From positions 102,562,001 to 102,626,000 of the forward strand of contig JAUMIR010000004.1 of assembly GCA_030847615.1 (NCBI GenBank): a stretch of 64,000 nt of DNA. Direction: 5' to 3'. The notes beneath the pieces are model-generated. The model saw only the letters and a list, made by a program, of their open reading frames with translations, ran no database searches and was not told the DNA's origin. The DNA comes from Gambelia wislizenii. Lineage: Eukaryota; Chordata; Lepidosauria; Squamata; Crotaphytidae. Below are positions 10,551 to 22,586 of the stretch, piece by piece. The position numbers were made by a program, and so were the translations under genes. The first letter of the stretch is position 1; each line of letters starts with the position of its first letter.

Positions 10551-12463
10551 CTGTATATTCCAGCGTATAAGATGACTGGGCGTATAAGACGACCCCCAAC
10601 TTTTCCAGTTAAAATAATGAGTTTGGGATATACAGTTGCCCCTCCACATTCGCGAAATCAGCATTCGTGGTTTTGATTATTCGCAGTTTTGGGAGGGCCC
10701 CCAGGGCCCCCCAAAACCGCGACAAGGGGCCTCCAGAGGCCCCGTGAAAGCCCTGGGAGGGAGCGGGGAGGGCCGGGAAGGCCTCCGCGGGGCCCCGCAA
10801 AGGCCTTGGGGGGGAGTGGAGAGGGCCGGGAAGGCCTCCGCGGGGCCTTCGGAGACCTCCGGAGGCCTCGCAAAGGCCCTGGGGGGGGGAGTGGGGAGGG
10901 CTGGGAAGGCTTCTGCGGGGCCTTCAGAGACCCTCCGGAGGCCCCGCGAAGACCTTGGGGGGGAGGGGGAGGACCGGGGAGGCCTCCGCGGGGCCTTCGG
11001 AGAGCCTCCGGAGGCCCCGCGAAGGACTTAGTGGTGAGTGGGGAAGGCCTCCGCGGGGCCTTCGGAGACCCACCGGAGGCCCCACGAAGGCCTTGGGGGA
11101 GGTGGAGAGGGCCGGGAAGGCCTCCGTGGGGCCTTCGGAGACCCTCTGGAGACCCCGCGAAGGCCTTGGGGGGGAGTGGGGAGGGCCGGGAAGGCCTCCG
11201 CAGGGCCTTCGGAGACCCTCCGGAGGCCCCGTTGAGGACTTGGGCGGGAGGGGGGAGGGCTGGGAAGGCATCCACAGGGCCTCGGGAGGGTCTCCGGAGG
11301 CTCCGGGAAGGCCTAGGAAGGGAATTGGGAGGCGAGGGAAAGCGACTATGGGGCCTCTGGAGGCCCCATGGTTGCTATGGCGGGGGAGGGTGGGGCAAAC
11401 AATATTCACGGATTTTTCACATTCGCGGAAGTCCGTGGAACGTAACCCCCGCGAATGTGAAGGGACAACTGTACTCACTATATAAGATTACCCCTCTTCC
11501 AATGCACACCAAATAAATTTTTTTAAAAAACATCAAATTTGATTTCAATATGGTAATTTTAATTCAAATGCTTATGACATGCAGGTACTTAGCAGGAAAA
11601 CTGTCACTTATAAACTTAAGGCTGTTGTGCAAGTGGATTAAACTTTTCCTAAAGCTGAAAGGAAGGATAAGACAATAAACCCATGGAAGCTGCCATGCTG
11701 TTTGTTTTCTAAGTTGTCAACCAAACTGGAACTGATGATGATAGGAGGAAGATAACAAACAATAGAGAGAGAGCAAGTGCTGGGCAAGAGGGAAGCTGGC
11801 TAAGGAGAGCTCCCACTAAGCGAGCTTCCCTCTTGAACCAGCTTGAGACCCTTGAGTGTTTGGGGCAAAGGCAGATTCAAGAGGGGCACTCACTGAGGAA
11901 ACTGCATGGCCAGGGGAAACACGGAGGTTTGGCTGGCTGGCTGGGGAGACCCTTGCCAGCCAAACCTCTGCACTTTCCCAACTCGCGATGGGCTCATCGC
12001 AAGTTGGGAAAGCACAGAGGTTTGGCTGGCAAGGCTCTCCCCAGCCGGCCAGACCTCCGCGTTTCCCCTGCTTGGCCAGGGGAAAGGCGGAGGTTTGGCT
12101 GGCTGGCTGGGGAGAGCCTTGCCAGCCAAACCTCTGTGCTTTCCCAACTCGCAATCTTTCCCAACTCGCGATGGGCTCCTCGCGAGTTGGGACAGCACAG
12201 AGGTTAGGCTGGCAAGGCTCTCCCCAGCCAGCCAAACCTCCGCTTTTCCCGAACCTTGCTGGCAGCCCCATCTCTGGTTTGGCAATGATGGAGGGGTGGC
12301 TGGCGGGGGGGGGGAAGCTTGCTAGCCACCTCCCGTCCTTCCTGAGTTTGAGATGGGGCTGGAAGCCCCATCGCTGGTCCATATACCCGGCCTATAAGAT
12401 GTCCCCCGACTTTTGAGGAATTTTCCAGGGTTAAAAAGTCATCTTATACACCAGAACATACAG
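10551..12463. mobile_element. TIR element, family 1, with nested insertion
   Basis: Left end CTGTATATTCCAGCGTATAA, right end TCATCTTATACACCAGAACA through ACATACAG, flanked by TA (10549-10550, 12464-12465). Same family as 5556-6758. Its own interior, about 11800-12300, is built of GGTTTGGCTGGC / GCCAGCCAAACC inverted repeats with CCCAACTCGCGATGGG motifs. A second element occupies 10633-11471. Confidence 0.8.
10633..11471. mobile_element. Inner TIR element carrying ~74-bp GC-rich satellite
   Basis: Left end CAGTTGCCCCTCCACATTCG, right end CGCGAATGTGAAGGGACAACTG-type terminus, TA on both sides (10631-10632, 11472-11473). Termini resemble the pogo/Tigger-like MITEs of this window. About 10740-11340 is a tandem array of some eight GGAAGGCCTCCGCGGGGCC units spaced mostly 66-75 bp. 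No transposase frame; open frames follow the repeat and are not genes. Confidence 0.8.
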
Positions 12464-12465
12464 TA

Positions 12466-12585
12466 TATGCTCCCTATAACTGGCCTCGGTCAGCATCCTG
12501 GCCTCAGCATTCTGGACCTGCTGAAGTTTTTGAACAGTTTGCAAAGATGTAGCAGCAGCTGGAGAGAGTGTATTTCTTATATTTA
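12466..12585. repeat. Old interspersed repeat, right part
   Basis: TATGCTCCCTATAACTGGCC, TCAGCATTCTGGACCTGCTG, AAGTTTTTGAACAGTTTGC continue the repeat interrupted at 10548, confirming the insertion. Confidence 0.65.
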
Positions 12586-13309
12586 CATGTTCCTAAAGCA
12601 TAGATAATTTTTTGAGAGACACATTAAATATGTAATATGTAATTATCATCTTTGTTTCCTTTGTCCTCATAACACTGTATACAGGATAGTCTTCCTGATC
12701 TCCAGACACAAATGATGAAACATACACATTGGGGCGGGGGCTATAAATAGTATTTCGTTTTTCAAACCTTTCTTCATGTGCAAGCCTTAAAACCAGACCA
12801 TCCAGAAACCAGAAACAAATTCTACTAGCTAAAATGGACACTTGGTGAGTGTAACCAGTTTATGTTGGTGTAAGTGCTTTTTCTGATGTTGTGCAAGAAA
12901 GTATCCAGTACTTCCTTGCACAGTGTCCCCCCCCCTCGCCTGAGGTTGCACAGCAGCACCTGGGTTCAGCTCTGTATTCCTGCTCCATATGCACATTGGA
13001 CCCAAACAGCAACTGAAATGGACAGCTTCCTTACACTATCCCATTGGGTAGCCATCACCCTCCCAGACATGCTAGACCACCTGCATTAAGAACACTGGTG
13101 GAACTTTATGCTCTACCCATGTCAAACAGGATCTCAGTCTTAAGCTGCTTCCATGCTAACAGGGCAAGATTAGTGGTCTCGTATATCATTGATCCTTAGC
13201 AGTAATGTTATCTATGTCTAACTCTAATAGTCCACAGAATTCCAAGTAAACATGCATACCTTCAAAAACATACCTAATTGTTCTACAAAGAATAAGCCTT
13301 AGCTGGGCC

Positions 13310-13784
13310 CCATCTACACGATTAAAAAAAATCCGTTTGGGGGGTAAAAAATCCAAAAAGACAGCCATTCGTATGTGTACGATCTGCCTACATGATTTTT
13401 TACCCCCCCCCCCTTGCCCAGCTGGCTGGAGTGAGAGATCCAAGCAGTGGTTTTAAATCTCCCGCCGCTTTTTTATTTTAAAAGGTGCCTGTTTTGCAGA
13501 CAGTAGGTTTCCCATATTTACAATATAAAATAAAAGGAATAAATGTAAAATTTATGGACTTACCGGACTCTCACTTAGCTGGGAATCCAACATGGTGGCT
13601 GCTCCCAATATCCCTCTTTGTTAGCCCCGCCCCTATGCTCAGCCAGCCAATCAGATTACACTACCTGTTTGTAGTTGTGCAAACGGGGTATACGAACGGC
13701 TATATAGATTTTAGGACAATACGAACGGCTATATGGATTTTAGCTCAAGATTCGCACCCCAGCGAATGTGAAGGGACAACTGTA
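13310..13784. mobile_element. Non-autonomous DNA element(s), partial
   Basis: Starts near CCATCTACACGATT, has a poly-C/G-containing hairpin-like 13.33-13.42 kb part, shares the CCAACATGG / CCAGCCAATCAG phrases with 62.3-62.4 kb, and ends GAATGTGAAGGGACAACTG at a TA (13783-13784), which is one end of the pogo-like family. Probably two elements side by side. Confidence 0.45.
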
Positions 13785-14094
13785 CTCAAATATCTGTATT
13801 TGTTCCTTTCATTAATTTCTTAAGCTTTCCCAATTCTCTCTTAAACTATCCATGGTGTGGGAAGAGCAAAGTAGACCTAAACTTACATCTACAAGTCTTC
13901 TTAATATTTCTGAAGATAGTAGAAATGGTTTATGCTGCATGATTTGTTGATCTCATGACACCTTCAGAGTGACCCACCCCCCCTTTTTTTAAAAACAAAC
14001 ATTTTGCATGCTTGAAAGGAGGCAAGTCCTAATCAGTCATGCAACTTGGTTTTGGTTTTGTCCTTGGTCTTCTTTTGCTCTGCTTACCATTATA

Positions 14095-14319
14095 CAGTTG
14101 TCCCTCCATATCCACGGATTTGGAATCCACGGATTTAAGTATTCACGGCTTGCAAACATTCTTTAAAAAATAATAATCCAAAAAGCAAACCTCAATTTTG
14201 CCATCTTATATAAGGGACACCATTTTGCTACGCCATATAATGGGACTTGAGTATTCACGGATTTTGGTATCCATGGGGGGTTGTGGAACCAAACCCCAAT
14301 GAATATGATGGGAAAACTG
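14095..14319. mobile_element. Pogo/Tigger-like MITE
   Basis: TA-flanked (14093-14094, 14320-14321). CAGTTGTCCCTCCATATCCA at the left; the right end ATGGGAAAACTG is decayed. Same family as 3307-3534, opposite orientation. Confidence 0.8.
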
Positions 14320-15368
14320 TAATTTGCTTAAATAAACTAGGAAGAAATGGAGAAATATAAAGCTGGCATTTTACTGCTGGGCTTTTTAGATATTTGGAGG
14401 ATAGGAGCAGTTCCAGTTTGTAGCCTTGCTAATCCATTGGCTGGAATTGTTAAGCTCCTTTAATGCCAAGTGTCATACTGCAGAAAATAACTAAATGACA
14501 AACCAATGAGAAATCAGCTTATCCACAACCTTTTATGACTGTTTAGCTTCTCTTTCTTTCATTTCACTCCAAGCCCTCTTTCTCATACCCTCCAACTATC
14601 CCAATTTGGCAGGGATAGTCCTGATTAATGTTGTGCTGCCACGCTTTTAAAGCTGTTTTCAAAATGGCCCAATTTCTCTCCCCTCCTCCCCTTTGTTCTC
14701 AGCTTACTTCAGTTGCTTCAAACTGAGATTAAAGTGCAAAAGTAGTTCACACTCAGTTAACTCAGCAAGGAAACAGAATCTTGCCCTTGTATGTAGACTT
14801 AGCAAAACCAAATTGCTGCAGCCTCTCCTAGTTGGTGTGTTCTTTCGCATTAATAACTTTTGTTACCTCTGATGTTGCTTGACCACAAGGTGTCCCAGTT
14901 TTCCTCTATGAAATGTTGGAGGGGATGCCTTTTACCACCTAAATGCTAGTTCAAGGGACACAGAGCATAATGCAAGATAATTTACTGTAACTAAGGCCCA
15001 CTGAAAACCACCCGGAATGTGACTTCTCCATGGGCTGGAGGAATGCAATCCTAAACATGCTCAGTAGAAGCTCCTATTATATTCAAAAAGAGAAGAGACT
15101 GCTGTAGCACTTTGATTTCAGTGCAAATTCCTGAGAAATGTTGCTGGATTACACCCAGTATTCAACACACCATCAAAAATTCTGGGAACTGAAATCAAGA
15201 GATGTTTTGACAAAAAGAAAAAAAAAGACTAGCACCATAAAAGTAGAGAGAAGAAGTAGTAAATTGTAAAAGTAGAGAGGAGAAATAAACTGTAAAAGGA
15301 ATAAAGAATGAGAGAGAAGCTGATTTCTGAAGTTTTCAAGAAAACAATGCTGTGCATGTGAGTACTCT

Positions 15369-15582
15369 GTGAAGTTGAAGGCTTTCACGGTCAGCATCCA
15401 TAGGTTTTCCATGGGATATTTTCCAGGCTGTGAGGCTGTGTTCTGGAAGAGGTTATTTCTGACGTTTCACCTGCATCGGTGGCTGCATCATGCCAGCCAC
15501 AGATGCAGGCGAAATGTCAGAAATAACCTCTTCCAGAACACGGCCTCACAGCCTGGAAAAAACCCACGGAAAACCCATGTGA
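15369..15582. mobile_element. Foldback/palindromic MITE with 11-bp direct repeats
   Basis: Inverted arms 15399-15477 and 15501-15579 (TGTTCTGGAAGAGGTTATTT / AAATAACCTCTTCCAGAACA). GTGAGTACTCT flanks it at 15358-15368 and 15583-15593. The left end carries an extra GTTGAAGGCTTTCACGG with no partner on the right, so the right arm looks shortened. Confidence 0.7.
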
Positions 15583-17308
15583 GTGAGTACTCTTCTACTT
15601 TCTGCTCATCTCCCAGTAGAGCTTGGGATACTTCTCTGACCCCAAACTGCTCTCAAGCAATGCCAAACCTCAACTTTGCCCGTGAAAAGCGTCTTTGTTT
15701 GCCATCTCTTTCCAATTCAGCGTATCCTGCGACTGAACCTTGCAGTACAGTAGAAACTTCAGAGGCCTTGGCAGCTGTAGGAAGCTGACAGCAAGTCTAT
15801 GGTTCCCATAATAGCTGGGGAACATTTATTACTAAGGAACTCTTTAGGCTGTGCATACACAAAAAGCAGAGAGTGGGGGTGGGGGAGGAAATAAACTCAG
15901 CAGGAGGAAGGAGAGAATATTACAGAATGGCTCCAAATAAAACTTATCCTTAATTATTACCAGAGCTCTAAAGTAATCTCACCCCAGGTTACATGATAAG
16001 AGGTAGTCAGTTTCCAGCAACATCTGTTTAGGATGCATCATAAAGCTTGACTTAAGTTTGTTTTCATCTTTAATGCTGAAATATTATCAAGTGAAGTTAA
16101 AAGATGGTACTTCCTTGCCATTTTTGGCAGCAGCCACATGTTTAGCCCAAGCTCTCTATAACTTGTAGCCCACTAACTTTTTTACTTCAGTTTTTGAAGT
16201 CATTTCCCAACTCATATAGTTCATTGCAAAATTTATGTTAATGAGCTAGAGCAGGGATGGACTGTGGCCCTCTACATGTTGTTGGGCACCAACTCGCACC
16301 ATCTGTCACCGCTGGCTAGGAAGACCAAGTGTTCAGAGCCGAACTGGAAATACAAGAGGTTGCCTACCCAGGTGCAATGGGTTTCAAAAGCCAAACAAGC
16401 AGAAAGAAACCAGAATTTCCTATGATTTTTGAAAGATGTCATTTCTAAATGGTATTTAATATTGGAGGGTTAGAGTATCACAGAATAAGCATGACATGCC
16501 TATTATTAGCTTGGACCACAAAGTGGTCACATACATTTGCAATGCAATTTTTTAAATATGAAACTTAATATGCACATTAATTGAAGCCAACTAGACCAAC
16601 ATATGCAATCAACTTGGGACTCTACAAAGTTACATTTATTAATTTTGCTTGTTTCCCTACCAAATCACTGTCCCCTCTTGATCCAGCTGCATATGAAAAA
16701 GTGACTTTTAATCTTTTATTCTCTTGCATAAATGAAAACCCCCTATTTCCTGAATAGCACCAGTGATCTGCCTTAGAAGAGCCAGGTTTGGTTTGTTTTA
16801 AGTACCAATGAGCACCAAAGTCCATTTTACCTTAGCTGAATAGTTCTGCACTTGAATAAAATTATATCCTAGTTCCTCTCACCCCAGCAACACAAATGGG
16901 AGACAAGATGCTTCCAACTGAAATGGGAAGCAAAGGCATTAAAGCCCTACACACACTCCCCCACAACATACACATGTGCCATGATCTACATTGCACTCTG
17001 AACTGAAAATGTATGAGGAGAAATATTCCACATTCCGGCCAAAACTAAGCAGCTAAATTAAGGTAACATGTAGTTCGGCCCCAATCCATTTGTCAATGAA
17101 TGAACGAATGAGACTATGACAACTTTGGTGTCGGTGATACATGCTAGAGACTGACAGAGGGAACAGCTGTTTAAAAGGAATAGCTGGGCAGCATGGATTT
17201 ATAACAAAACAGCTGTTAGCATCTATTTTAAAAAAAAGAAAAAAGAAAACAAAAGTAATGTAAATATGCCTAAGATAAATAAGTTAGCTAGGCTAAAATT
17301 AGCTAATA

Positions 17309-17539
17309 CAGTTGTCCGTTCATATTTGCTGGGGTTTGGTTCCAGGACCCCCTGTGGATACCAAAAATCCGTGAATACTCAAGTCCCATTATATGCAATG
17401 ACATAGCAAAATGATGTCCCTTATATAAGATGGCAAAATCAAGGTTTGCTTTTTGGATTATTATTTTTTAAAGACTATTTTCAAGCCGTGAATACTTAAA
17501 TCCATGGATACAAAATCCATGGATACGGAGGGACAACTG
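17309..17539. mobile_element. Pogo/Tigger-like MITE
   Basis: TA-flanked (17307-17308, 17540-17541). CAGTTGTCCGTTCATATTTG left and GGATACGGAGGGACAACTG right. Internal GGTTCCAGGACCCCCTGTGG. Confidence 0.82.
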
Positions 17540-18699
17540 TACACAGATCAGTCTACGATCAAAGCTGTATGTAGCCATCCAGGTGTTCTTCAATTGCAAC
17601 TCCAGCCATCCCTCATTATTGGCTATGCTGCCTAAAGCTGCTAGAAATACTACTTTTACTCCAATTCCTAGATGCTGAACTACCAATCCCAGGTGATTCT
17701 GGGAGTTATAGTCAAAAGAAGCAAATTTTCCAGAGTCTGATATGGAAGGGTACAATTTGCTCACTCCTGGGCTAAGGACAAGTGGATAGTAACCATTATT
17801 CCCATGCTGACTTTATAATTCTCCCACTATGCCATTCAGTCTGTTGGGAGGATCAATGTGAGCTATGTCAAGGCACCACACAATAAGATGTGCTGAATCA
17901 CCTCATCAGAGCCTTTTCCCTCCCCACACATTTCCTAATCCCATTGCACAAAATTGTCATATGATGAAAAGCTACATGGAGCTATTTATGGAAGACATCA
18001 GTTCATACTGCAAAGAATTCTAGTTTAAATATTCCTGTTCCAATAAGTGCAGAGAATTAGAAACAATTTCATTCAAGGAGAAAAATCAGATCCAATGGTT
18101 TTGTACCATCTTTGGAGAACTTGGTCTTCACGAGGCACTGTCTGTTTTCTTGTTGCTAGTGACAGCTAGTCTTCAGAAACATTCAGTTTGGGTCCTCAAT
18201 TGACCCACAATACTCCTCCAGTCTGAGGGCCTCTTCACCCGTTTGCAAAAATTGATCTAACATCACATTTGGTTTGGCGTTCAGTCTGATCACCTTTAAA
18301 GGCCCAACCATGCACATGCCAGGGACTTTGCTGTAGTCTACAGTTGCTAGTATACTGTTTCCTATCATATGCCGGGGGGGGGGGAATGTCCGGGTTTTGA
18401 AATGTGTTTCCAAGAATGTAACTGAGCCAAGTCTTCAGAAAGCATCTTTGTAACCTTAAACGTGTGAGGATGTTTTCCTCTCCCCTTAACGGGACCCCTC
18501 CAAAACTCTATTTGACTTTTCCATGGGTTTATATTTGTGAATGGTTGATGTCAATCAAGTGTGGGGGGGGATCCAAAACCCCAACCAAAAAATGCACACC
18601 ATGAAAGAAACTTATCCTTTAAGAGAAACAAGCATGTGGGGAAGTATTCTTTTTTAGAAGCTTACTCACACCTTTATCTTACCTGCAAATAGCATTTCA

Positions 18700-18897
18700 A
18701 CAAGGGTTTGTGCGTCTTCAAACTGCCTGTCAACTTGCCTGAATTTCACAGGGTTTTCTTAGGCAAGGAATCCTCAAAGGTAGTTTGGCCACTTCCAGCC
18801 TCTGAAAAAAAGCCAAAAGCACCTGGCATTCGTTGGCGGTCTCCCATGCAAGTACTAACCAGGGCTGACCCTACTCAGCTTCCAAAATCAGACAGAA
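18700..18897 (-). mobile_element. 5S rRNA-derived SINE copy
   Basis: Reverse orientation: tail GGGTTTTCTTAGGCAAGGAA, then the 5S-like part GCACCTGGCATTCGTTGGC, GTCTCCCATGCAAGTACTAA, CCAGGGCTGACCCTACTCAG, CTTCCAAAATCAGACAG. Truncated at the 5S 5' end. Confidence 0.85.
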
Positions 18898-19471
18898 ATA
18901 TTTACCCAGAAATAAAGAAAACCTATGGCTGCTCCACACACATGAAGTTTCTCCAAATAAACCTCATTTCTGCAGGTGGATTAAAATGGTCCAAAAGATA
19001 CACAGTCAATGAATGTGCATGTATACAAGGAGACTACACTATGTTCTTATATACCTTACAATTCCCATCCCTGATGTGCATCTATTGCACAAAGTTGTAT
19101 TCCCTACACAGCAGCCTTCTAGAAATGTATTTGTTTCCAGAAATTTTGAAATGATGGGAAAAAACAGGGGGTGGGGGATGCTTGGAAAAACTGACATTTT
19201 TTGGAAAAATTAAAAATATTAGCACCCTGTACAGACTGAAAATCACTTTACCACTTTAGGAAAATGAAATGTGTTATATATAAGGGGTCTGGCATAAAAT
19301 TAAGCGTTTGATATATTAAAAGTACAATTCATCCAGAATACAATTACAAACTGAACTTGCTTTTAATTTTTAATTTGCTTACAAATGGAACTACACAGCC
19401 CTAAACACCTTGTAGGAACACGTGAACTACAGTATAAGGACCCTCTCTGATTTTGCCAGCTTGAGGAACGG

Positions 19472-19628
19472 GTTTGTTGTGTGCCTTCAAGTTGTTTCTG
19501 ACGTACAGCAACCTGAATATGAACTTATCACAGGGTTTTCAAGTACTGTATTTGTTCAGAGGGAGTTTGCCTTTGCCTTCCTCTAAGGCTGAGAGAGTGT
19601 GACTTGCCCAAGGCCACCCAGTATTGTC
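19472..19628 (-). mobile_element. tRNA-derived SINE, 5'-truncated copy
   Basis: Reverse orientation. It begins TTGTTGTGTGCCTTCAAGTT (the tail end) and runs through AGAGTGTGACTTGCCCAAGG. The tRNA head is missing. Confidence 0.8.
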
Positions 19629-20272
19629 CAATATTCACCCAGTAAAAATGTGAATAATTTGTCTTAAACATTTTATTCATCATCCAAAAAAACTTGCATT
19701 CCATAATGCAAGTTTCCCCCCTCCAGGAAAATAAATGCTAGAGAGAGAAAAAAAAAAACAGTTTTTTTCCTGGGTTTTCATATCTTTAAGCCTTCCATAA
19801 CTTGGTGCCCTACGTATATGTTGGACCATAACTCCCATCATCCTCATCAGAAGTACAGTGGGAGTTCTACTCCAACAATTCTGGAGGGCATTGGGGAAGT
19901 GTGCTATCTAGCAATTACAAAAACAAAGAAAAAGAGGTTTGTTCTTTCTTATTCTCATTCTGAAAACATAGTTGTCAGCTTGGTAGTGAATCCTTTATAA
20001 AGACTCCAGGAGATTAGCAAGCAAGGAAGATAAGCCACAGGTGGAAAAAACGAGTTCTGTACTTTTCCATCCCCTTTGCAATCAAAATTAGCCACTACTC
20101 TCTTTCAGTGCAATTGAAGAGGCGCATGATGTGGGGTGGGGTATTGTTGTTATGGCTAATCTGATCTCCAGTCTCCAGATCTTAGATTTCATGGAACGTT
20201 GATTAATGAAAAGAAAATTAACTGAGCATTTTGGGGCCCTTTCTCTACTTATTTGGAGAAGCATGAATGTCT

Positions 20273-20745
20273 CTCTCTCTGGCTTTTCTTCGCAAACGAA
20301 GATTCAGGAAGGACACATCCCGCGCTTTCTGCAAGCGTGCTGATGACTAAAAAGGCCAATCTGAGATAAACAAGTCCGGTTGCAAAAAGCACAGCAGAAG
20401 GTCTCCTTGGGTGATGTTTTTGGGTTGTGATTCTTTCTGCGTTGTTGTTTCTCTTCAAGACTTGTTCGGCGTGAGTTCTCAAATAAGGCTGCAGCATTGT
20501 GCGTCTCCATGCCTCCTGATGTGAGGCCAGGGCGGACCACTGTTGGTGATCAATTTGACCGAGCCTGAGATGTTGTTTCAGGGAGTCTTTGTATCGCTTT
20601 TTTGGAGCGCCCCTCTTACGCTGACCCGTGGCGAGTTCACCGTAGAGTAGTATTTTTGGGAGGCGATTGTCCTCCATCCTAGAAACATGCCCTGGACAAA
20701 GTTGAACTTGGAAATTCCACAAGGCATACTTATTTAGGGACTCAA
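20273..20745 (-). pseudogene. LINE C-terminus with zinc finger, copy B
   Basis: Minus-strand frame: GHVSRMEDNRLPKILLYGEL, QRKRGAPKKRYKDSLKQH, LGQIDHQQWSALASHQEAW. A 5-bp deletion after WRRT (ATCCA present in copies A and D, absent here) shifts the frame; the zinc finger continues in another frame (CAFCNRTCLSQIGLFSHQ). Ends in the same GCCAGAGAGAG tail. Confidence 0.8.
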
Positions 20746-21670
20746 GATTCTAGTGCTGTTTCTTGGGCAACTTTCAATAAAATCAATGCTAATAGCATAA
20801 TTGTACAGTTTCAGGGGATCCTTCCACCTTCATCAGATTGGTTTTTGTTGCTTCAAACTATTAATAGCTAATTTACATAAAGATAAAGGTCCTACTACTG
20901 GTAATATAACCTACCAGTATGTCTTTAATAAATATAAGCAAAGCAACAATCAAAACATGGAGGCACATTTTTTTCCAAGGACAGACCAAAATTCCAGTTA
21001 GTAAGATAACCTAATAAGCCTAATAACACAGTCATGAAGTTCAAACCAAAGCAAACAAGAATATGACACTGTCACAAACTAAGTTTTCCTTAGATAATTC
21101 CTTTCTATTTTTATAGGATAGTAGTGGTATTCAAGGGAGGCTACTAGACTCGAACCAAGACCCCAGGTAACCCCTGTTCTATCATATCCATTCTTCTCTT
21201 GCCATCGATCACTTCTCCTTCGCTGGGTTGAAGCAAATGAAGAAAAGAACAAATCCCAATTTGAAAGGGTGGGAAAATCTAGGCACTGTACTGATAAGAT
21301 TGAGAAATGTGGCAAGATTCCAGAGTATTCAGTGCCTCAGTTCACCTTTAGTAACATGGGATCATTTGCCTGCCTTGTAAATAAATAATCCTTGAAAGTA
21401 TGGAAGAAGGAAAGGATTCTTGAAAATATGCATAAAAATATTTACATTTTGGAAAAGTACACAAAACACCCACATTTAATTAGGGTTTTTTTTATATATA
21501 ATTAGGTATTTATACCCCGCTCTTCAGCCACAAAGGCTATAAGGGCAGCTTATAATTTGTTTTTAAGCAATAGCAATTTACACATCTACACTGCATTTAG
21601 CAGTTTCCAATGTGTGTTAGCTAATTGCCCCCAAAAGCCAGGTACATTTCTCAGCTCCTGTGCCAGAAAT

Positions 21671-21888
21671 AAGTTGGTATCCACAGATTTAAGTATTCAT
21701 GGCTTCAAAATATTTTTTAAAAAATAATAATCCAAAAAGCAAACCTTGACTTTTGCCATCTTATACAAGGGATGCCATTTTGCTATGCCTTGCACATAAT
21801 GGGACATGAGTATTCACGGATTTTGTATCCACAGGGGGGAGGGGGTGGGTCCTGGAACCAAACCCCAGTGAATACGAAGGGACAACTG
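21671..21888. mobile_element. Pogo/Tigger-like MITE, left end decayed
   Basis: Right end ACGAAGGGACAACTG followed by TA. The left terminal repeat is reduced to GTTGGTATCCACAGA. The interior matches the 14.1-kb copy. Confidence 0.75.
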
Positions 21889-21904
21889 TATTTCCTTTTT
21901 TGGA

Positions 21905-22112
21905 CTTCTTCTTGTCGTGTGCCTTCAAGTTGTTTCCAATTTATGGCAACCCTAAGACAAGCCTATCCCAGGGTTTTCTGAGGGCTGAAAGTGTGACTTG
22001 CCCAAGGTCACCACCCAGTAAGTTTTCATGGCCAAGCAGGGATTTGAACCCTGGTCTCCAGAGTTGTGGTCCAACACTCAAACCACACCACAACCCTACA
22101 ATACCCCTGCCA
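21905..22112 (-). mobile_element. tRNA-derived SINE copy
   Basis: Reverse orientation, tail to head: GTGTGCCTTCAAGTTGTTTC, GGGTTTTCTGAGGGCTGA, GACTTGCCCAAGGTCACC, GGGATTTGAACCCTGGTCTC (reverse B box), AACACTCAAACCAC. Part of the middle is deleted. Confidence 0.82.
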
Positions 22113-22310
22113 GCCTGGCCACTGGCTATGCCGATTGTGGGATTCTGGGACTTGTAGTCCAAAACATAATATTCAATGATCTGAGAGAAAACTAGCTGAA
22201 GTGAAGAGCAAAGACGGGAAGAGGAAATTTTAACACCCATCTCTAATATGCTACTTTGTTATAAGACCTCCTACTCTACATTATATGTGAATGTGGTAAA
22301 TACATATATA

Positions 22311-22586
22311 GGTCACCTCTCCCCCTTATGCATGGAACCAGCACCTACAATTCAATTATCCATCGTCTGAAAAATATGGTCTCTCTAGACATTTCCCAGG
22401 TCCTCCAGCATGACTCTAAGATAACTTCTGACGGAGTCATGCTAGAGATGCCTAGAGAGGTGGCCTCTTTAGATATGTCCTGGGTTATCCAGTACGATTC
22501 TATGGGGTTTGCTATAACCTGCGGTTTCAATTATTTGCAGTAAATTTAGTAACGGATACGCCACGCATATGGGGGTGGGGCAACCT
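22311..22586. mobile_element. TA-flanked MITE, second pogo-like subfamily
   Basis: Shares with 25.25, 26.8 and 51.3 kb the block TCTAGACATTTCCCAGGTCC and a GCTATAACCTGCGGTTTCAA-like block. Right end GGGGCAACCTG. Ends are diverged. Confidence 0.65.

Noticed and set aside
10689..11516. Gly/Pro/Arg-rich open frames up to 275 codons
   Set aside because: Produced by the ~74-bp GC-rich satellite inside a transposon; low complexity in all frames.
11816..12416. Trp/Gly/Pro-rich open frames up to 188 codons
   Set aside because: Encoded by inverted GGTTTGGCTGGC repeats; open on both strands for compositional reasons.
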